From: Favolaschia claudopus
Taxonomy: Eukaryota; Basidiomycota; Agaricomycetes; Agaricales; Mycenaceae
Assembly (NCBI GenBank): GCA_037176885.1
Contig: JAWWNJ010000039.1
Location: forward strand, 682,001-746,000
Reading direction: 5' to 3'
Length of the DNA stretch: 64,000 nt
The notes under the pieces are model-generated. The model did no database searches and was not told where the DNA came from. It worked only from the letters and a program-made list of their open reading frames with translations. Each line of letters starts with the position of its first letter. Within the stretch, counting starts at the first letter, position 1. This document shows positions 24,899 to 36,500 of the stretch, piece by piece. A program made the translations under genes and the position numbers.

Positions 24899-25389
24899 CA
24901 TTGACACCTTTCTTGGGAATCCGGATCCATCCCACCACAACTCATCACGAAACTGTCGTCTGTCTATCTTTTCACAGACTCTGCGCAGTCACCACACTCT
25001 TTCCCTCACCACGGACGGTCGGTCCTTGTACATATACCTGTACACCTCTGCTTGTAATTCCTGGTTACGGAGTTAACCAGGTCTACAATCGCTAATTGGC
25101 TGTAACCATCAAAAACTCCCTCTTTTTTCTCACGATCCGCTCCGCCCGAATTTCCCCGACTCACAACCTCGAGATCAATGAGAAACGTACTCATGATTTG
25201 AGCGAAGGGTGAAGCGCCGTAGGCGCGGAACCCTGAGCGAATGCTCTAAACTTAAACTTACACGGAGTAAGCAGGTCTGCCCGGAGGGCGGTGCTATCTT
25301 GTACTCTACACGGATTAATCTTATTCATCACTTCATTAAGTACATCGTTTGACAGATTATCTGCAACACGAACGCCCAACATATTTTAC
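24899..25389. other. Intergenic region
   Basis: About 490 bp between two convergent 3' ends. No supportable ORF, repeat or RNA gene. Confidence 0.4.
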
Positions 25390-27482
25390 TCACTCAGTGT
25401 CTATAACCATCGGGTCCTCCACCTCCAACTCGTCCTCCTCATCGTCTGAAGGGTCAAAATAATCAAACTGCGCCACATTCGACCTCAGCCAACTCTCCAC
25501 CTCTTCCTCCAGCACATCCAAATTCCCCACAGATATATGCGCAATCGGAGCCCCCACCGTCTTTCGAAGTTCTACCAACTCCTTCAGCGAAGCGCCCGCA
25601 ACCCCTTCTATCCGCAAATTCTCCAACTTGGGGCAATACCGCATACTCGTCCCGTCGGGCTTGACCTCGACTTCTTTTAGCCGCTTGAACCACTGGTCCT
25701 CCGCATCTTCTGCATCGTCATCCGCCACCAGGCATTTAAGATGGAAGCGCTTCACTGCGTCAAGCTGCCCCATTACAGCTTCGCATGCTGCGATATTACA
25801 CTCCAGCCCCGCGAGCTTCAGCGTCGAGAGCCCCGCGAGCAGGGATCTTGTCTGGCCCCGCGCGGGGCCCGCGAGCTGAGTCGCAAACTCCGAATAGTCT
25901 TCGCTAAGCAGCTCGAGCGTGAGTTCGTCTAATGCAGGCAGCTCCAGGGCCGCCACCAGCGGCTTCACGATGTCCATGTCGAGCTCGCATAGAATGAGCG
26001 CCTTGAGTGAGGGGATGGCGAATGGCTCGAAGTCCCCGGTCGGCGCAGAGCAGCAGAGCGACAGGAGATCGAGCTCGGGTGAGTTATCGATCATAGCGCG
26101 AAAACACTCGAAGGAGAGGCGGACGTCCTTCGTATGGTAGGCGAGTTCAATCTCTTTGAGACCAGTCAGCATCGGGAGCGTGTTCTCCCAAGCAGCATGC
26201 ACGCCCCAGAAAGCGATATGCGTCAGAAGGGGTGCGTTTGCGCTAAACGGAACAAACGCCTCTGCAAGGTCGGCGGGCTGAAAGTTCTCGTCCTCTTCCT
26301 GCTCGCTCTCCTCGTAGTTATATAGCCCCAGCTCCTCCAGCAGCGGCGCCCCGGGCAACTGAGCGATCCGAGCAAGCACCTCGTACATGTATTTGTACAG
26401 GCTGGTGGTCACTTCGAGGATACGCCATTGCGCGACGTGGGGGACGAGCATATCCAAGATCACTTTAAGATCGTCGAGGGAGAGACACGGTTGGGGATCC
26501 TCCTCCGGGACTAGATGCGTGGAGGTTGAGAGTGTGCCCGTGTGGGGGTTGAACTGCAGGACGACGCTCATGACCTGATTGTGATTGGGGGCGGCAGCGG
26601 GGTCATTGTCGGCAGGCCAAGCACCAGGGGGTTGCGCGTGCGCGGTATCTGCGTCCTCTGCATCACCGTCTTCCGGCGGGTGGTCATGGTCATGCCCCGC
26701 GGGATCGTGCATGTCTGTGGCGTCAATAAATATGTCGAGCGGGAGTCCGCCTGCGCGCGCGAGCCAAGCGGCGGATTTGTCGACGTTGATGTGTCCGGAG
26801 AGTCGTATGGTTGTCCAGAGGGTGTGTGTTCCCAGCGCGATTTCGCGCCAATGCTTGCAGACATGCGATACTAACACTGCGAAAAAGAACGCGTTATTCT
26901 AAGGAACGTTATTCATAGTAGTATTGGAGACATACCTTGGAACGGCAGAAACACCTCGTGATCATCGTCGTCATCGTCGTCTTCAAAGTCCGAGCCGCTG
27001 TCCAGAGAGGCAGAGTCCTCTAGCGGCGGCCCCGACTTGCGTGCGCGCATTTTTGCAAAATTTGCAGGCTTACTCGGACTGCCCATCCGCACATCCCCAT
27101 CCTCCACCACCTCCTCATCCGCCTCCCCCTCCTCATCATCCGTCTCCCATTCGTCGTCCTCCTCCTCTCCATCTCCATCGCTCCCCTCATCAATCATCGC
27201 ATCCTCGTCGTCCATCTTGCAGCCAAACATAAAGATGTGGGCGAGCAGTTCCGGCGGAAGATCGTTCACAGGACAGCCATGCGTCGGCGGTCGAAATGGA
27301 TTGTTTCGGGTTTCGAGATCGGTGATTTTGTGGAAGAGGTTGGCTTCTGCTTGAGCGAGGAGCTCGTCTTGGGCCTGGCGGACAGCGTCTTCGGGAGTCA
27401 TGGTGGGGTTCTCTGCGATGATAGACAAGACGCGTTGGGTTAAATCGGCTGAGAGCCGCGCCGCAAATTCATTCTGCGCCAT
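25390..27482 (-). CDS. F-box protein with leucine-rich-repeat-like C-terminus
   Basis: Predicted substrate adaptor of SCF ubiquitin ligases. Starts MAQNEFAARLSADLTQRVLS (27482). The F-box begins CPVNDLPPELLAHIFMFGC and resumes after one intron (removed at about 26937-26880) as VLVSHVCKHWREIALGTHTLWTTI. Between the halves lies an insertion of about 90 residues dominated by Asp/Glu (EDDEWETDDEEGEADEEVVE and a run of seven Asp). The C-terminal 450 residues have the irregular Leu-rich pattern of fungal F-box LRR proteins (LPMLTGLKEIELAYHTKD, IPSLKALILCELDMDIV) and end in another acidic tail (SDDEEDELEVEDPM). The substrate is unknown. Confidence 0.85.
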
Positions 27483-27552
27483 CGCGATCGGAGAGAACAA
27501 AAAAGCTGCAGGTCAGGTGATATTTTTTTCCATTCCATCCCTTGAACTCAAA

Positions 27553-28925
27553 TTAATTTACTCTTAAATCTCGATCGACTACACTTTGCACAATCTCGTC
27601 CTTCCAAGCATCTGCAAACTCCTCAATGTCCCTGCCACTACTCAGACTCAGCGCCTCGAACGGAATCATGTTGTGTTGGTTGGCTGGTGCGCTGGAAATC
27701 GCAGCTGGGTGCGCACGCGAATCGATTACGCGCAATTCCGGTGTTTCTGTTTCTGCGTGCGCTTCAAGCGCAAGCGCGCTGAGCTCCTCGTACGAGAATA
27801 AAAGTGGGTCCGTGCGCGGGGCGTACGGGTTGAAGTCGAGAATGTGCCCGCGCGACAAGTCACGCGTGAGCAGAAGATCGAAAGTGTCTGCAATGCAAAA
27901 GCAAAAGCGGGTTTTTTAGTAGTGTGAATTGCGCAGCGATCTTCGAAAATATACAGACAATCTGGAGACCCTGCCCACTTTGTCTTGATGTGGTTTTCCC
28001 AGAAACCTTGCACGCTTCGAACGATGCGCGCCTGCGTCGCCCCGTCGTTCAAAAAGTCGTAATAATTGGTGTCTCGTTGCGATATACCTAGAGAAATTTG
28101 GAAGTTAGCGCTCAACCAACCAACCGCCTTGCGTAAGGTTGGGGAATATATTCACCGATGAGAGCATTCTCCCGCACGAAGCATCGTAGTTCACGACTCC
28201 GATCGACTGGATACCACTTCCTTAGCACCAGCTCGAGTTGATATAGCGGCTCCAATCCAGTGTTTGTAGTTGTAGTTACAGTTGTTGAGCACCCAGAGAA
28301 AACAGACTCGGCGGTGAGATCGTGCGTGATGAAATCAGAGGACTTGAGGAGCATGTAAACGTCCGCCGGGGAGGTGCATTTGCACGGTGAGGATTGAGGG
28401 AGGATCCAAGACGCATCCTGGGTCGGTATTGACATTCCAGTCCACCCACAAGGAAGGCGCCATGCTTACATACCTTGGGCGATGAAAAATTGAGTTTGGG
28501 GAATACGGCGCCGTGCGTTTTGATGATTTCTCTTATCTGTGCGTCCAGCTCGGGGAATGCGAACCGACGGCGTCGTGGACTCGCGCGTTCATCATTGCCA
28601 TCTTCCTCTTCCTCAAATTCGTCTTGCTCGCCCTCGTCGTCGGAGAGCGTAGATTCCACCGGCCTACAGTAGCATCGCCACAATTAGTATTGATAGTCAG
28701 TCATGGAAGATGCGAATCCAGAGCAGCGAACACATCGTCTGAGCCCTCAGGCAGAAACACGCCTTCAGCGTCATCGCGGAGATAGTCCACGAAATCTTGC
28801 GGGAGGGGGCGGAGGATGGTGGATTTGAGGCTTAGGGATGAGAATATGGGGTACCAGGAGGAGAATTGGAAGTGGAGGATGGAGGAGGGGGTGAGGCGGG
28901 GGAAAGAGGATGAGGATGAGGACAT
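27553..28925 (-). CDS. CDC123: Cell division cycle protein 123 (eIF2 assembly factor)
   Basis: ATP-grasp-like protein that binds eIF2-gamma and promotes assembly of the eIF2 translation initiation complex. Starts MSSSSSSFPRLTPSSILHF (28925), then FSSWYPIFSSLSLKSTILRP and DFVDYLRDDAEG typical of D123. After an acidic linker come FPELDAQIREIIKTHGAVFP, KLNFSSPKDASWILP, ADVYMLLKSSDFITHDL, ELRCFVRENALIGISQRD, YYDFL, CLYIFEDTFDLLLTRD and ILDFNPYAPRTDPLLFSYEE. Nearly all conserved blocks are present. Five or so introns. Stop is rc of 27553-27555. Confidence 0.95.
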
Positions 28926-29473
28926 GGTGGGGACTCGAAGGTAAGAGGTGATGAAGTGTCACGGGATCGCGATCTTGACCTCTTCCACTATCTTGCTGGC
29001 TTACTGCGCTTCTACTCTACGAACTCAGGATTGAATATTGAACTAAGAACCTCATGCTAGGCTCTTGAATCGTGTGCACTTACTACTAATCCTTGCATCT
29101 GCTCTATACTTCCTTGTTGCCGCGTTCGGGTTTCAACTTTCAGACTCTGCTCTATACTTCCTTGTTGGCAGTTTCCGCGTTGGGTTTCACTGGCAGAGTA
29201 GTTGAACGATTTTTGTCCGGCCCAACTTAGCGCCTGTATGACGCTCCAAGTTGGCAAGTTCTCAGATCTCAGACCCGACCTCCCCGAATCCAGGATCGGC
29301 CATTCATGACATCGATATTCGCGTCTCATAATTACGCACTTGAACTGTCTCAGACACCGAACTCACTGGTATATAAAGTAGCTTCCTTCCTGCTACAGAA
29401 TTCTTAAATCCTGCACCAATAATTTAACACCACTCAACCCAACCCACACCTCACCTCACCTTCACCATCAAAA
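28926..29473. promoter_or_regulatory. Divergent intergenic region CDC123 / RING protein, with imperfect tandem repeat
   Basis: About 550 bp between opposite starts. It holds an imperfect direct repeat: CTGCTCTATACTTCCTTGTTG at 29099-29119 and again 48 bp later at 29147-29167, each followed by a GCGTT(C)GGGTTTCA box. TATATAA at 29371-29377 is about 100 bp before the RING gene ATG and may be its TATA box. Confidence 0.5.
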
Positions 29474-30452
29474 ATGCCTTTCGAGAGTGAATTCTCGTTC
29501 ACCAATAATCAAGCCTGCTACTGCGCCCTCTGCGACACATACTTCCCCTCCCTCCGCGAGCGCGCTGCGCACATCCAGGACTGTGCGCTTCACCCCGAAT
29601 GCGATTATTGTAAGCGCCGGTTTTTGAATAAACATACTCGGCGGAATGTACGTGTCAAAACTTTTCAGCCCCTTCCCAAACGCTCACTTGCTTTGTTCGA
29701 TAATTTGATAGCACTATGTATATTCTAAGCATCACCACTACTGTGCGTCATGCGAAGTTGAGTTCGATTCGAGGTCGGCTTTGCGCTATGTACGTTGCTC
29801 TATCCTATGTTGCATCTCACTTTCTTTAAATTCAAATTCAATTTTTTCTTTGAATAGCACATCGAATACGCCTCGGTGCATCGCGACGACAGCGACGACG
29901 AAGGGGACGAGGATGACTTCGAATACGATAGCGATTTCCCGCAGGGGACCTCGTCGCCTGAATGGGAGAACGAGATGGGTTTGCGGATGTACCCTGAAGA
30001 GGCTGATGTCGTTGAGCTTCCTGATGATTCGGACTCGGATGATTCCTGGGAGGCTTTTGATGACTATGATTATGAGGATGTCGATGATTTGCTGCCGCAA
30101 GAAGAGGTTCGTATTCCTTCACTTTCGTCTGCCTCAGCTAAATCTGGTTTTTCTTTTTGAAGGAGTTGGAGGAAGATGATGACGAGGAAGAGGAGGAAGG
30201 CGACGAGGAGGGTTTGCTGCCACAATTTTCGTGCCCAATGTGTCAGGTCCAGCAACCCAACTCGATTGCTTGCGCCCCATGTGGGCATATGTTCTGCTCT
30301 TCGTGAGTATTTGCGGGTTCATCTTCCGAAGATCTTTCTGACCCGGGCTTGGCCTTAGGTGCATCTCACAGGCTTTCAAACATACGCATGAATGTCCTGC
30401 GTGTGCAGAACCTGCCTCTGTTGAGCAATTGAGGAAAATCTTTTTGGTTTAA
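29474..30452 (+). CDS. C2H2-like and RING-type zinc-finger protein
   Basis: Starts MPFESEFSFTNNQACYCALC. Cys/His pairs follow: CALCDTYFPS...RAAHIQDCALH, CDYCKRRFLNKHTRRN, then (after splicing) HHYCASCEVEFDSRSALRYH with the following IEYASVH, giving C2H2-like fingers. A long acidic linker follows (DDSDDEGDEDDFEYDSDF, DDDEEEEEGDEEG). The C-terminal CPMCQVQQPNSIACAPCGHM and FCSSCISQAFKHTHECPACA form a C3HC4-like RING-type finger, consistent with an E3 ubiquitin ligase. Ends QLRKIFLV. The substrate and location are unknown. Confidence 0.83.
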
Positions 30453-30516
30453 CACCTCAGTAGGGATATAAAGGTACAGAGCGGATTTACAGGCCAGTGC
30501 AGTTGGGAAATATATC

Positions 30517-30852
30517 AAAATATTGTGCATTGTCGGTCGATAAACTTCATCGCATCGCATTCCTATTGTCCAGGATCTATGTAGACACGTTGAGAAATGT
30601 GCAGGACCATTTTACACAACGGTATTACTTGAGTAACTCGTTAACAAAATCTGCCGTCGATGAATTTTGGTGCAACCCCACTGCTCAAAAATCAGATACG
30701 CTGGGAAGCCAGTTTGAATCTGTGGACGCTCAGACAAGTATACATCTAAAGCGAATTTTCAGCACGGTACATTTGAGAAACTTATTTGCAATTGCCGGTC
30801 GATGAATTCTAGTGCATTCCTATTGTTTAAAAATCGGATACGTTGAGGAATC
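30517..30852. repeat. Three degenerate direct repeats
   Basis: Three related segments, about 30517-30597, 30645-30710 and 30785-30852, share a core of (T)GCC/TCGGTCGAT(G/A)AA(T/C)T(T/C)..., then GCATTCCTATTGT or its decayed form, then ATC(G/A)GATACG(T/C)TG. Spacing is about 120-140 bp. They lie between the 3' ends of the RING gene and RPS19. Origin unknown. Confidence 0.55.
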
Positions 30853-30997
30853 GACGAAGGTAATCAGTGCAAAATTCGAGCCTAGTCAAACGGCTGGCCA
30901 GTGATCGAGGTTAAAGTGTTTTTTGTCGCATGCAGCATACCAGAATGAGAATAAAACATGCAGATCATATATCTCGTCCAGAGGCGCGCAGCAGCAT

Positions 30998-31600
30998 CTA
31001 CTCCTCGTCCTCATCGCCACCCTCCTCCTCATCCTCATCATCCTCCTCTTCCTTTGCAGCCTCCACGACGGCCGTGGCAATACGGTCCAAATCCCGTTGG
31101 CCGTCCTGGCTGATTCTGCGACCGCCGTTGTCAGTCTGTTCAAGGACACCGATCTTCTCAAGTGACTGGCAGACTTTGCGTTGGACATTGGCGGAGCTGG
31201 CGGCGTGGTGTGATGGGCGGTTACCCCGTCTGTTGCGACCACCGTGAAGTTTTGTGAGGGCGCCGACACCGACGTCTTTGCGCAGGTAGATGTGCCGTGC
31301 GACAGCCGCTGTGGAATGAGAAGCGAAAATATGAATACGCGACGTTCATCCTAACTTAGTAAAATAACTTGGACGGACCTGCGCGGACGTAGTACCAGTC
31401 GGGATCATAGGGAGCGAGCTCCTTGTAGGCGCCAGTCTTAACCATGTCGACCCATGTTGGCACCTCGAGTTTTCCAGAGCGCTTCAAGTGGGAAGCGTAG
31501 GCTGTGATGAACGCTTCTGCGCTGAAGGAGAGATTTTTCAGGACTGGATACTTCTCCCTTTATCGGACGAGGCCAACCTGATATCGCGTACTCCCGGCAT
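30998..31600 (-). CDS. RPS19: 40S ribosomal protein S19 (eS19)
   Basis: Structural protein of the small subunit head, needed for 18S rRNA maturation. Starts MPGVRDI (31600), intron, then [48 protein letters not shown], intron, [57 protein letters not shown] and [20 protein letters not shown]. Every conserved eS19 block is present. After the usual end the reading frame continues as [20 protein letters not shown], an acidic C-terminal tail. Confidence 0.97.
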
Positions 31601-31826
31601 GTTGGGTGAATTTTTTTGTTAAAGAGGGCGCGGGGGCGGGGCGGGTCGACGGTCGCTGTCTTGACTCTCTTGAAGAGGATTTCTGAATGTGGGAAAAATC
31701 GTCACGAGCGTCACGCAGCTGTCACAACTGGGAAGGACTCTGAAGAGGCGGGCCGGAACAGGAGGGCCGGTAATCACCGGGGACTTCTCCCAAACCACCA
31801 TCGCAAGCGCCAAGCAAGCGCCCCAA

Positions 31827-33267
31827 ATGCCTCCATGTCAGCCATCCAGTCCTTTTGATTCTTTACCGGTCGAAATACTCGAACAAATCCTTGTCTCATG
31901 CACCACCAACGCCTACCCTTTGGCGAACCTGACACTGCGACGAGTCTCCAAATTATGGCTGGAGGTTTCAGAGGTGAATCCCATCTGCTGGCAATTGGGC
32001 GAAACTCTCTCAACATGGGCGTCTTCAGTCATCTCCGAGGATCTGGCAGCATATCTTTCTCGATGATCGCTGTACAATTGCCTCTGCGCATGTCCATGCC
32101 ACTATGTGGGCTCACAAGTCATATCCCATGCCTTTCGATGTCCACCTCCATGTCTCCCAATCCTCAGATCTAATTCTGCCTCTGCTTTCTCCAATCTTGC
32201 CCCAACTCAGTCGCTGGCGAACGTTCACGATGGCCGGCAAGCGCACTGAATCCACACAAATATCAAATTCTTTTGCGCAGGGCATTGATGGGCTCATCAT
32301 TGACATTCAAGACCCCGACCAATCCGATCCTGGTGAACCCGAGGATGTACAATCACACCTTACTTTCACTTCCACTACTGGTTGGACCTCCATGAACATA
32401 TGGGTGTCGGAGATTCCTAGTACGATGTACTTCGCCCCTCTACACTTCACCACACTCATCATGACGGAATATTCGGTCTCCATCTTCACCCAACCGCGCA
32501 CCGTCTTGGGGTTTCTAACGATCTGTCCCATGCTCGAGGAATTTCACTTCAGTGGCCTGCAGCACGACGACGAGCGGCTTCTCACCCCTTTGCCCATGGC
32601 TTACCTCCCATATCTCCGAGTCCTGCACCTTCACCTGACATGCGGGACACGCAGCTTACTATCCTCCATCGATGCCCCCACTCTCGTCGAGCTACGCCTC
32701 TCCCACCTAAATGTCGACTTTCAGCTCGCTAGCGCCATTGCAGAACGTGGCAGCCCGAGATGGGAAGATGGCGACAGTGATGATGAGGCCAATGATTTTT
32801 CGCGCAGTAAGTTCAGCGACCATGCCACAGGGATGGGCCTACGCTGTTTACTGCGGCGTTCAAACCCTCCGTTGAAGATTCTGACCATGGACTGGGCTGA
32901 TATGCGCACGAAAGATTTCACTTTCGTATTTAGCCATGTGCAGACTCTTGAGACCTTCTTCATTGAGGCGTCGGATATGAGCGACAAAGTCATTGAACTC
33001 TTGCGCCCATATGTTGTAACGCCCAATGAAAGGCCGACGGTGCGCCTCCCGAGGCTCTCGAGCCTCGAGTTGTCGAACTGCCACGAGCTCAGTGGGGATG
33101 CGCTGCTCAGCGTGCTTAGTGAGCGCATCAGGCTCACGGACAAACACGATTGGGACGGCGAGACCTTACAGGAGCTGACTATCAAGGGATGCGATGGGTT
33201 TTTGCCAAGCCACGCAGCTTTGCTAAGGAGAGATTTTAAACAACGGTTGAGATTGGGGGAGAACTGA
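31827..33267 (+). CDS. F-box protein
   Basis: Two exons (31827-31964, 32050-33267) give 451 aa. The F-box is near the N-terminus: FDSLPVEILEQILVSC, then ANLTLRRVSKLWLE joined through an 85-nt intron to HIFLDDRCTIASAHVHATMW. That join removes an in-frame stop at 32064-32066. The rest has the weak Leu-rich periodicity of fungal F-box proteins (CPMLEEFHFSGLQHDDERLL, LPRLSSLELSNCHELSGDAL) and lacks another recognised domain. ATG 31827 is the first in frame before the F-box; an upstream GTG-initiated extension is not credible in a eukaryote. Head-to-head with RPS19, 226 bp apart. Confidence 0.85.
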
Positions 33268-33551
33268 CAATTGTTGTCCTACTAACACTGAATGTATTAT
33301 GTACATTGTACTTACCGAGAAAAGAAAATTTAATTGAGCGCTTGAAATCTAATCGTTATCTCCGAGTCGGATAAGATAGCGTTACACCGGACGTACGAAA
33401 TTTTTGAAGAGAACCAAACTTAGACGGTGACACTGCGCTAACTTTGCCACACCGACAGTGCAAAATGTCCTTTGCTTGAGCGTGGACCGCCTGTAAAAGT
33501 TCTACCCGTATCTTCGTATCCCTCTCCTTCAAACCTACCTGCGAGCCGCGT

Positions 33552-36500
33552 ATGGTTCTTCACCGCGCCATACAACGGCTGCACCCAAAATGGCCCAGGA
33601 GGAACATGCTGCAATGGCGAGGCGTAATGGCAGTGGGAGTTGCGGCGGCCAGTTTTCGATCGATAACGACCGGGAACTTCAGGTTGCAATTGGTCACGCC
33701 TGGGATTAGCTTGCGGACCAGCTACACGTCAATCGCGAACGTCTTCTCAAAGCGTCTTTCTTTCTCAACCTTTACCATCCCATCTCAAACACCGTCCACG
33801 ACCATGCCTATTGTCCCGCCCCAGCCGCCGCCCGAGTGGACTCATACCCCAGATGATGTCACACGACTCACCAAGGAAGCTATCGACAAGCATCGCGCTG
33901 TTGAGGATACAGTCGGCGCGCTGCCTGCTTCAGAATGCACTTACGAGTCTGTAAGTCGTATTCATTCTCGGTGATATTACATGTGGGCTGAGCGGGTCAT
34001 AAGGTTTTCGTGAGTGGGATTTCATGATCTTGACACTAGTACGTTCAACGGCCATACAGCTCGCTCTGGAGACCGCAGAAACCGATGTAAGTTTCCATTG
34101 CGTAAGATTGGGTACTCAATCTAACAAACAGCTATTAGTTTGAGGCCGTTACCGAGCCGCTTTCCTTTTACCAGAACGTCTCGCCGGCCAAGGAACTTCG
34201 CGATGCTTCAACTGCTGCTGATGGTCTTATGCGCGATTACGGTGTCGAATCGTCCATGCGGATAGACGTGTACGTGGCGAAATTGAATGCAGAGAAAGCT
34301 ATCAAGGCCTCCGGGCTTTGGGAGAAACTCTCTAGCGAGGAACAACGTCTGATCGACAAAATGGTTCGTTGAGCAAGATTGTACGCATATACATAATCCA
34401 CATCCGCTTTTGCAGATTTTGGCCGGAAAACGGGCAGGTTTGGGTCTACCTGAAGCAGAGCGAGATACCTTGAAAGCCTTGCAGAAGGAGCTTTCGCAAG
34501 TCTGCCTCGAGTTTGACGTACGGTGCATCCTTATCTCAAGCTGCTTATATGATTGAAATTTTCCAACAGAAAAACTTCAATGAGGAAAATGTAACATGGT
34601 TGCTTGTTACCGAAGCTCGTTGGCTCATATCGCATTAGGGCGTTATATCCTTCACCGAGGAAGAGCTGGCCGGCGTGCCTGCCGACGTGATCTCGGGCTA
34701 CAAAAAGCGGACAGAAGGCTCTACGGAACTGTACGATGTCACATACAAGACTCCTGACATTTTCCCTGTCGTGAGTATCTAACACAATTTCCCTTGTGTC
34801 TCCACTTAAGGGGCAATAATTCACAGTTCAAATTCGCCACACGTCCCGAAACTCGTCAACGAGCATATGAAGGTCACGAGTCGCGTTTGGCGGTACGTTT
34901 TGAATATTCTGCGGTTTGTATACCCATTCATAAGATGATTTTAGATAAATGTTCCTCTAGCCGAGAAATTCTTGGGTCTCCGGCGCGAGATTGCCAAAGT
35001 TCTCAAGTACCCTACTTGGTGAATGGGATATGCGCTATATGCGAATTCAGTGTTGTTGACATCATTTAGGGCAGACTACAGGACGGAGCCCAAAATGGTG
35101 AAAACCGGCAAAGGAGTGGTCGATGTAGGGCTCTGTCATTCTCGGATGCGCTTGCTCTCATTCTTCGTCACAGTTCTTGGATGATCTCCAAAACAAATTG
35201 ACGCCTGTCGGGATCAAAGACCGCGAAACTCTGTTGGCCTTGAAGAAACAAGAACACGAAGAACGCGGAATCCCTTTCGATGGCGAATTCTATATCTGGG
35301 ATTACAGGTATTATGACCGGAAATATATCGAGACTTCGCTCGAGCTCGACGACATGTTGGTGAAAGAATACTTCCCCGTCTCGGTCGTTGTTCCCGCCAT
35401 CATGGATATCTACCAGAAAATGCTGAGCGTGCGGTTCGAGAAGATGGACGGTACTGTTTGGCACCCAGGTACGGCTCGTACATCTGAAAATTCTCAACGC
35501 TCATCGCGTCGCACAGAGGTTCAACAATTCTCGGTTTGGGAGAAAGATGCCACAGACGAATCTGGTTTCGTTGGGTACTGCTACCTCGATCTATTCCCCA
35601 GAGGTGAATGTCCTTCCGACATTTCCATACCTCTCTCCCTCAACTGATCCTTGATAGAATCTAAGTACTCGCACGCTGCCGTCTGGCCTCTCCTTTCAGG
35701 GTACACCAAAGCCGATGGAAAGCGCAGCTATCCGCTCACCGCGATGGTGGCCAACCTGGCGAAGGCTACACCCGATAAGCCTGCGCTGATGAGGCACGAT
35801 GATGTGGTTACTTTCTTCCATGAAATGGGTCATGTCTTCCATGGTTATTTTCGTCCCAGCTGCCGCCCTATGCTGGCTGATCACTTTCACATGCAGGTCT
35901 ACTTTCTCAAACCAAATTTTCTAAATTCCACGGTACAAAGTGGGTCTCCTTTCTTCACTGAAGCATTCCGACCAGCTCCATTGAGATATCATCGAACTCA
36001 GGGTGGCCAGGGATTTCGTGGAGGCGAGTCTGATTTCCTTCCTGGTTGCGACGTCGCATTGCTCATCGTTCTATATTTTCAGGCACCATCTCAGGTAATA
36101 TGAAGTTATATCAGCCATGAATGTGTTAATCGTATTGCGATTTAGATGTTGGAGAACTGGTAAACGTCTCGCATACCAAAATTCCGTTTTCGTTTCTGAT
36201 TTGCTGTGAAGGTGCTGGGAACCGGAAGTACTTGAAAAGATGTCCTCGCACTACAAAACGCAGGTGAATCTGTCTTCCGCTTTCATCAAAAACATATCCT
36301 TACTGTCATGTAGGAGCCTCTTTCTTCCGCCCTAATTGAGAAAATCATACAGAGGTAGGCATCCTTTACGTTCGCGGCCACCTGCTCAAGTCGCGCCCAC
36401 AGCCGCTACGTGAATGTTGGACTTTTCTACCTCCGCCAAGTTTTCTTTGCCAAGTTCGACATCAAAGTGCACAGTGACCAAGGTTTGTCCATATCTGGCC

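Noticed and set aside
32050..32066. In-frame stop in the F-box gene suggesting a pseudogene
   Set aside because: An 85-nt GT-AG intron (31965-32049) joins WLE to HIFLDD in frame and removes the apparent stop.
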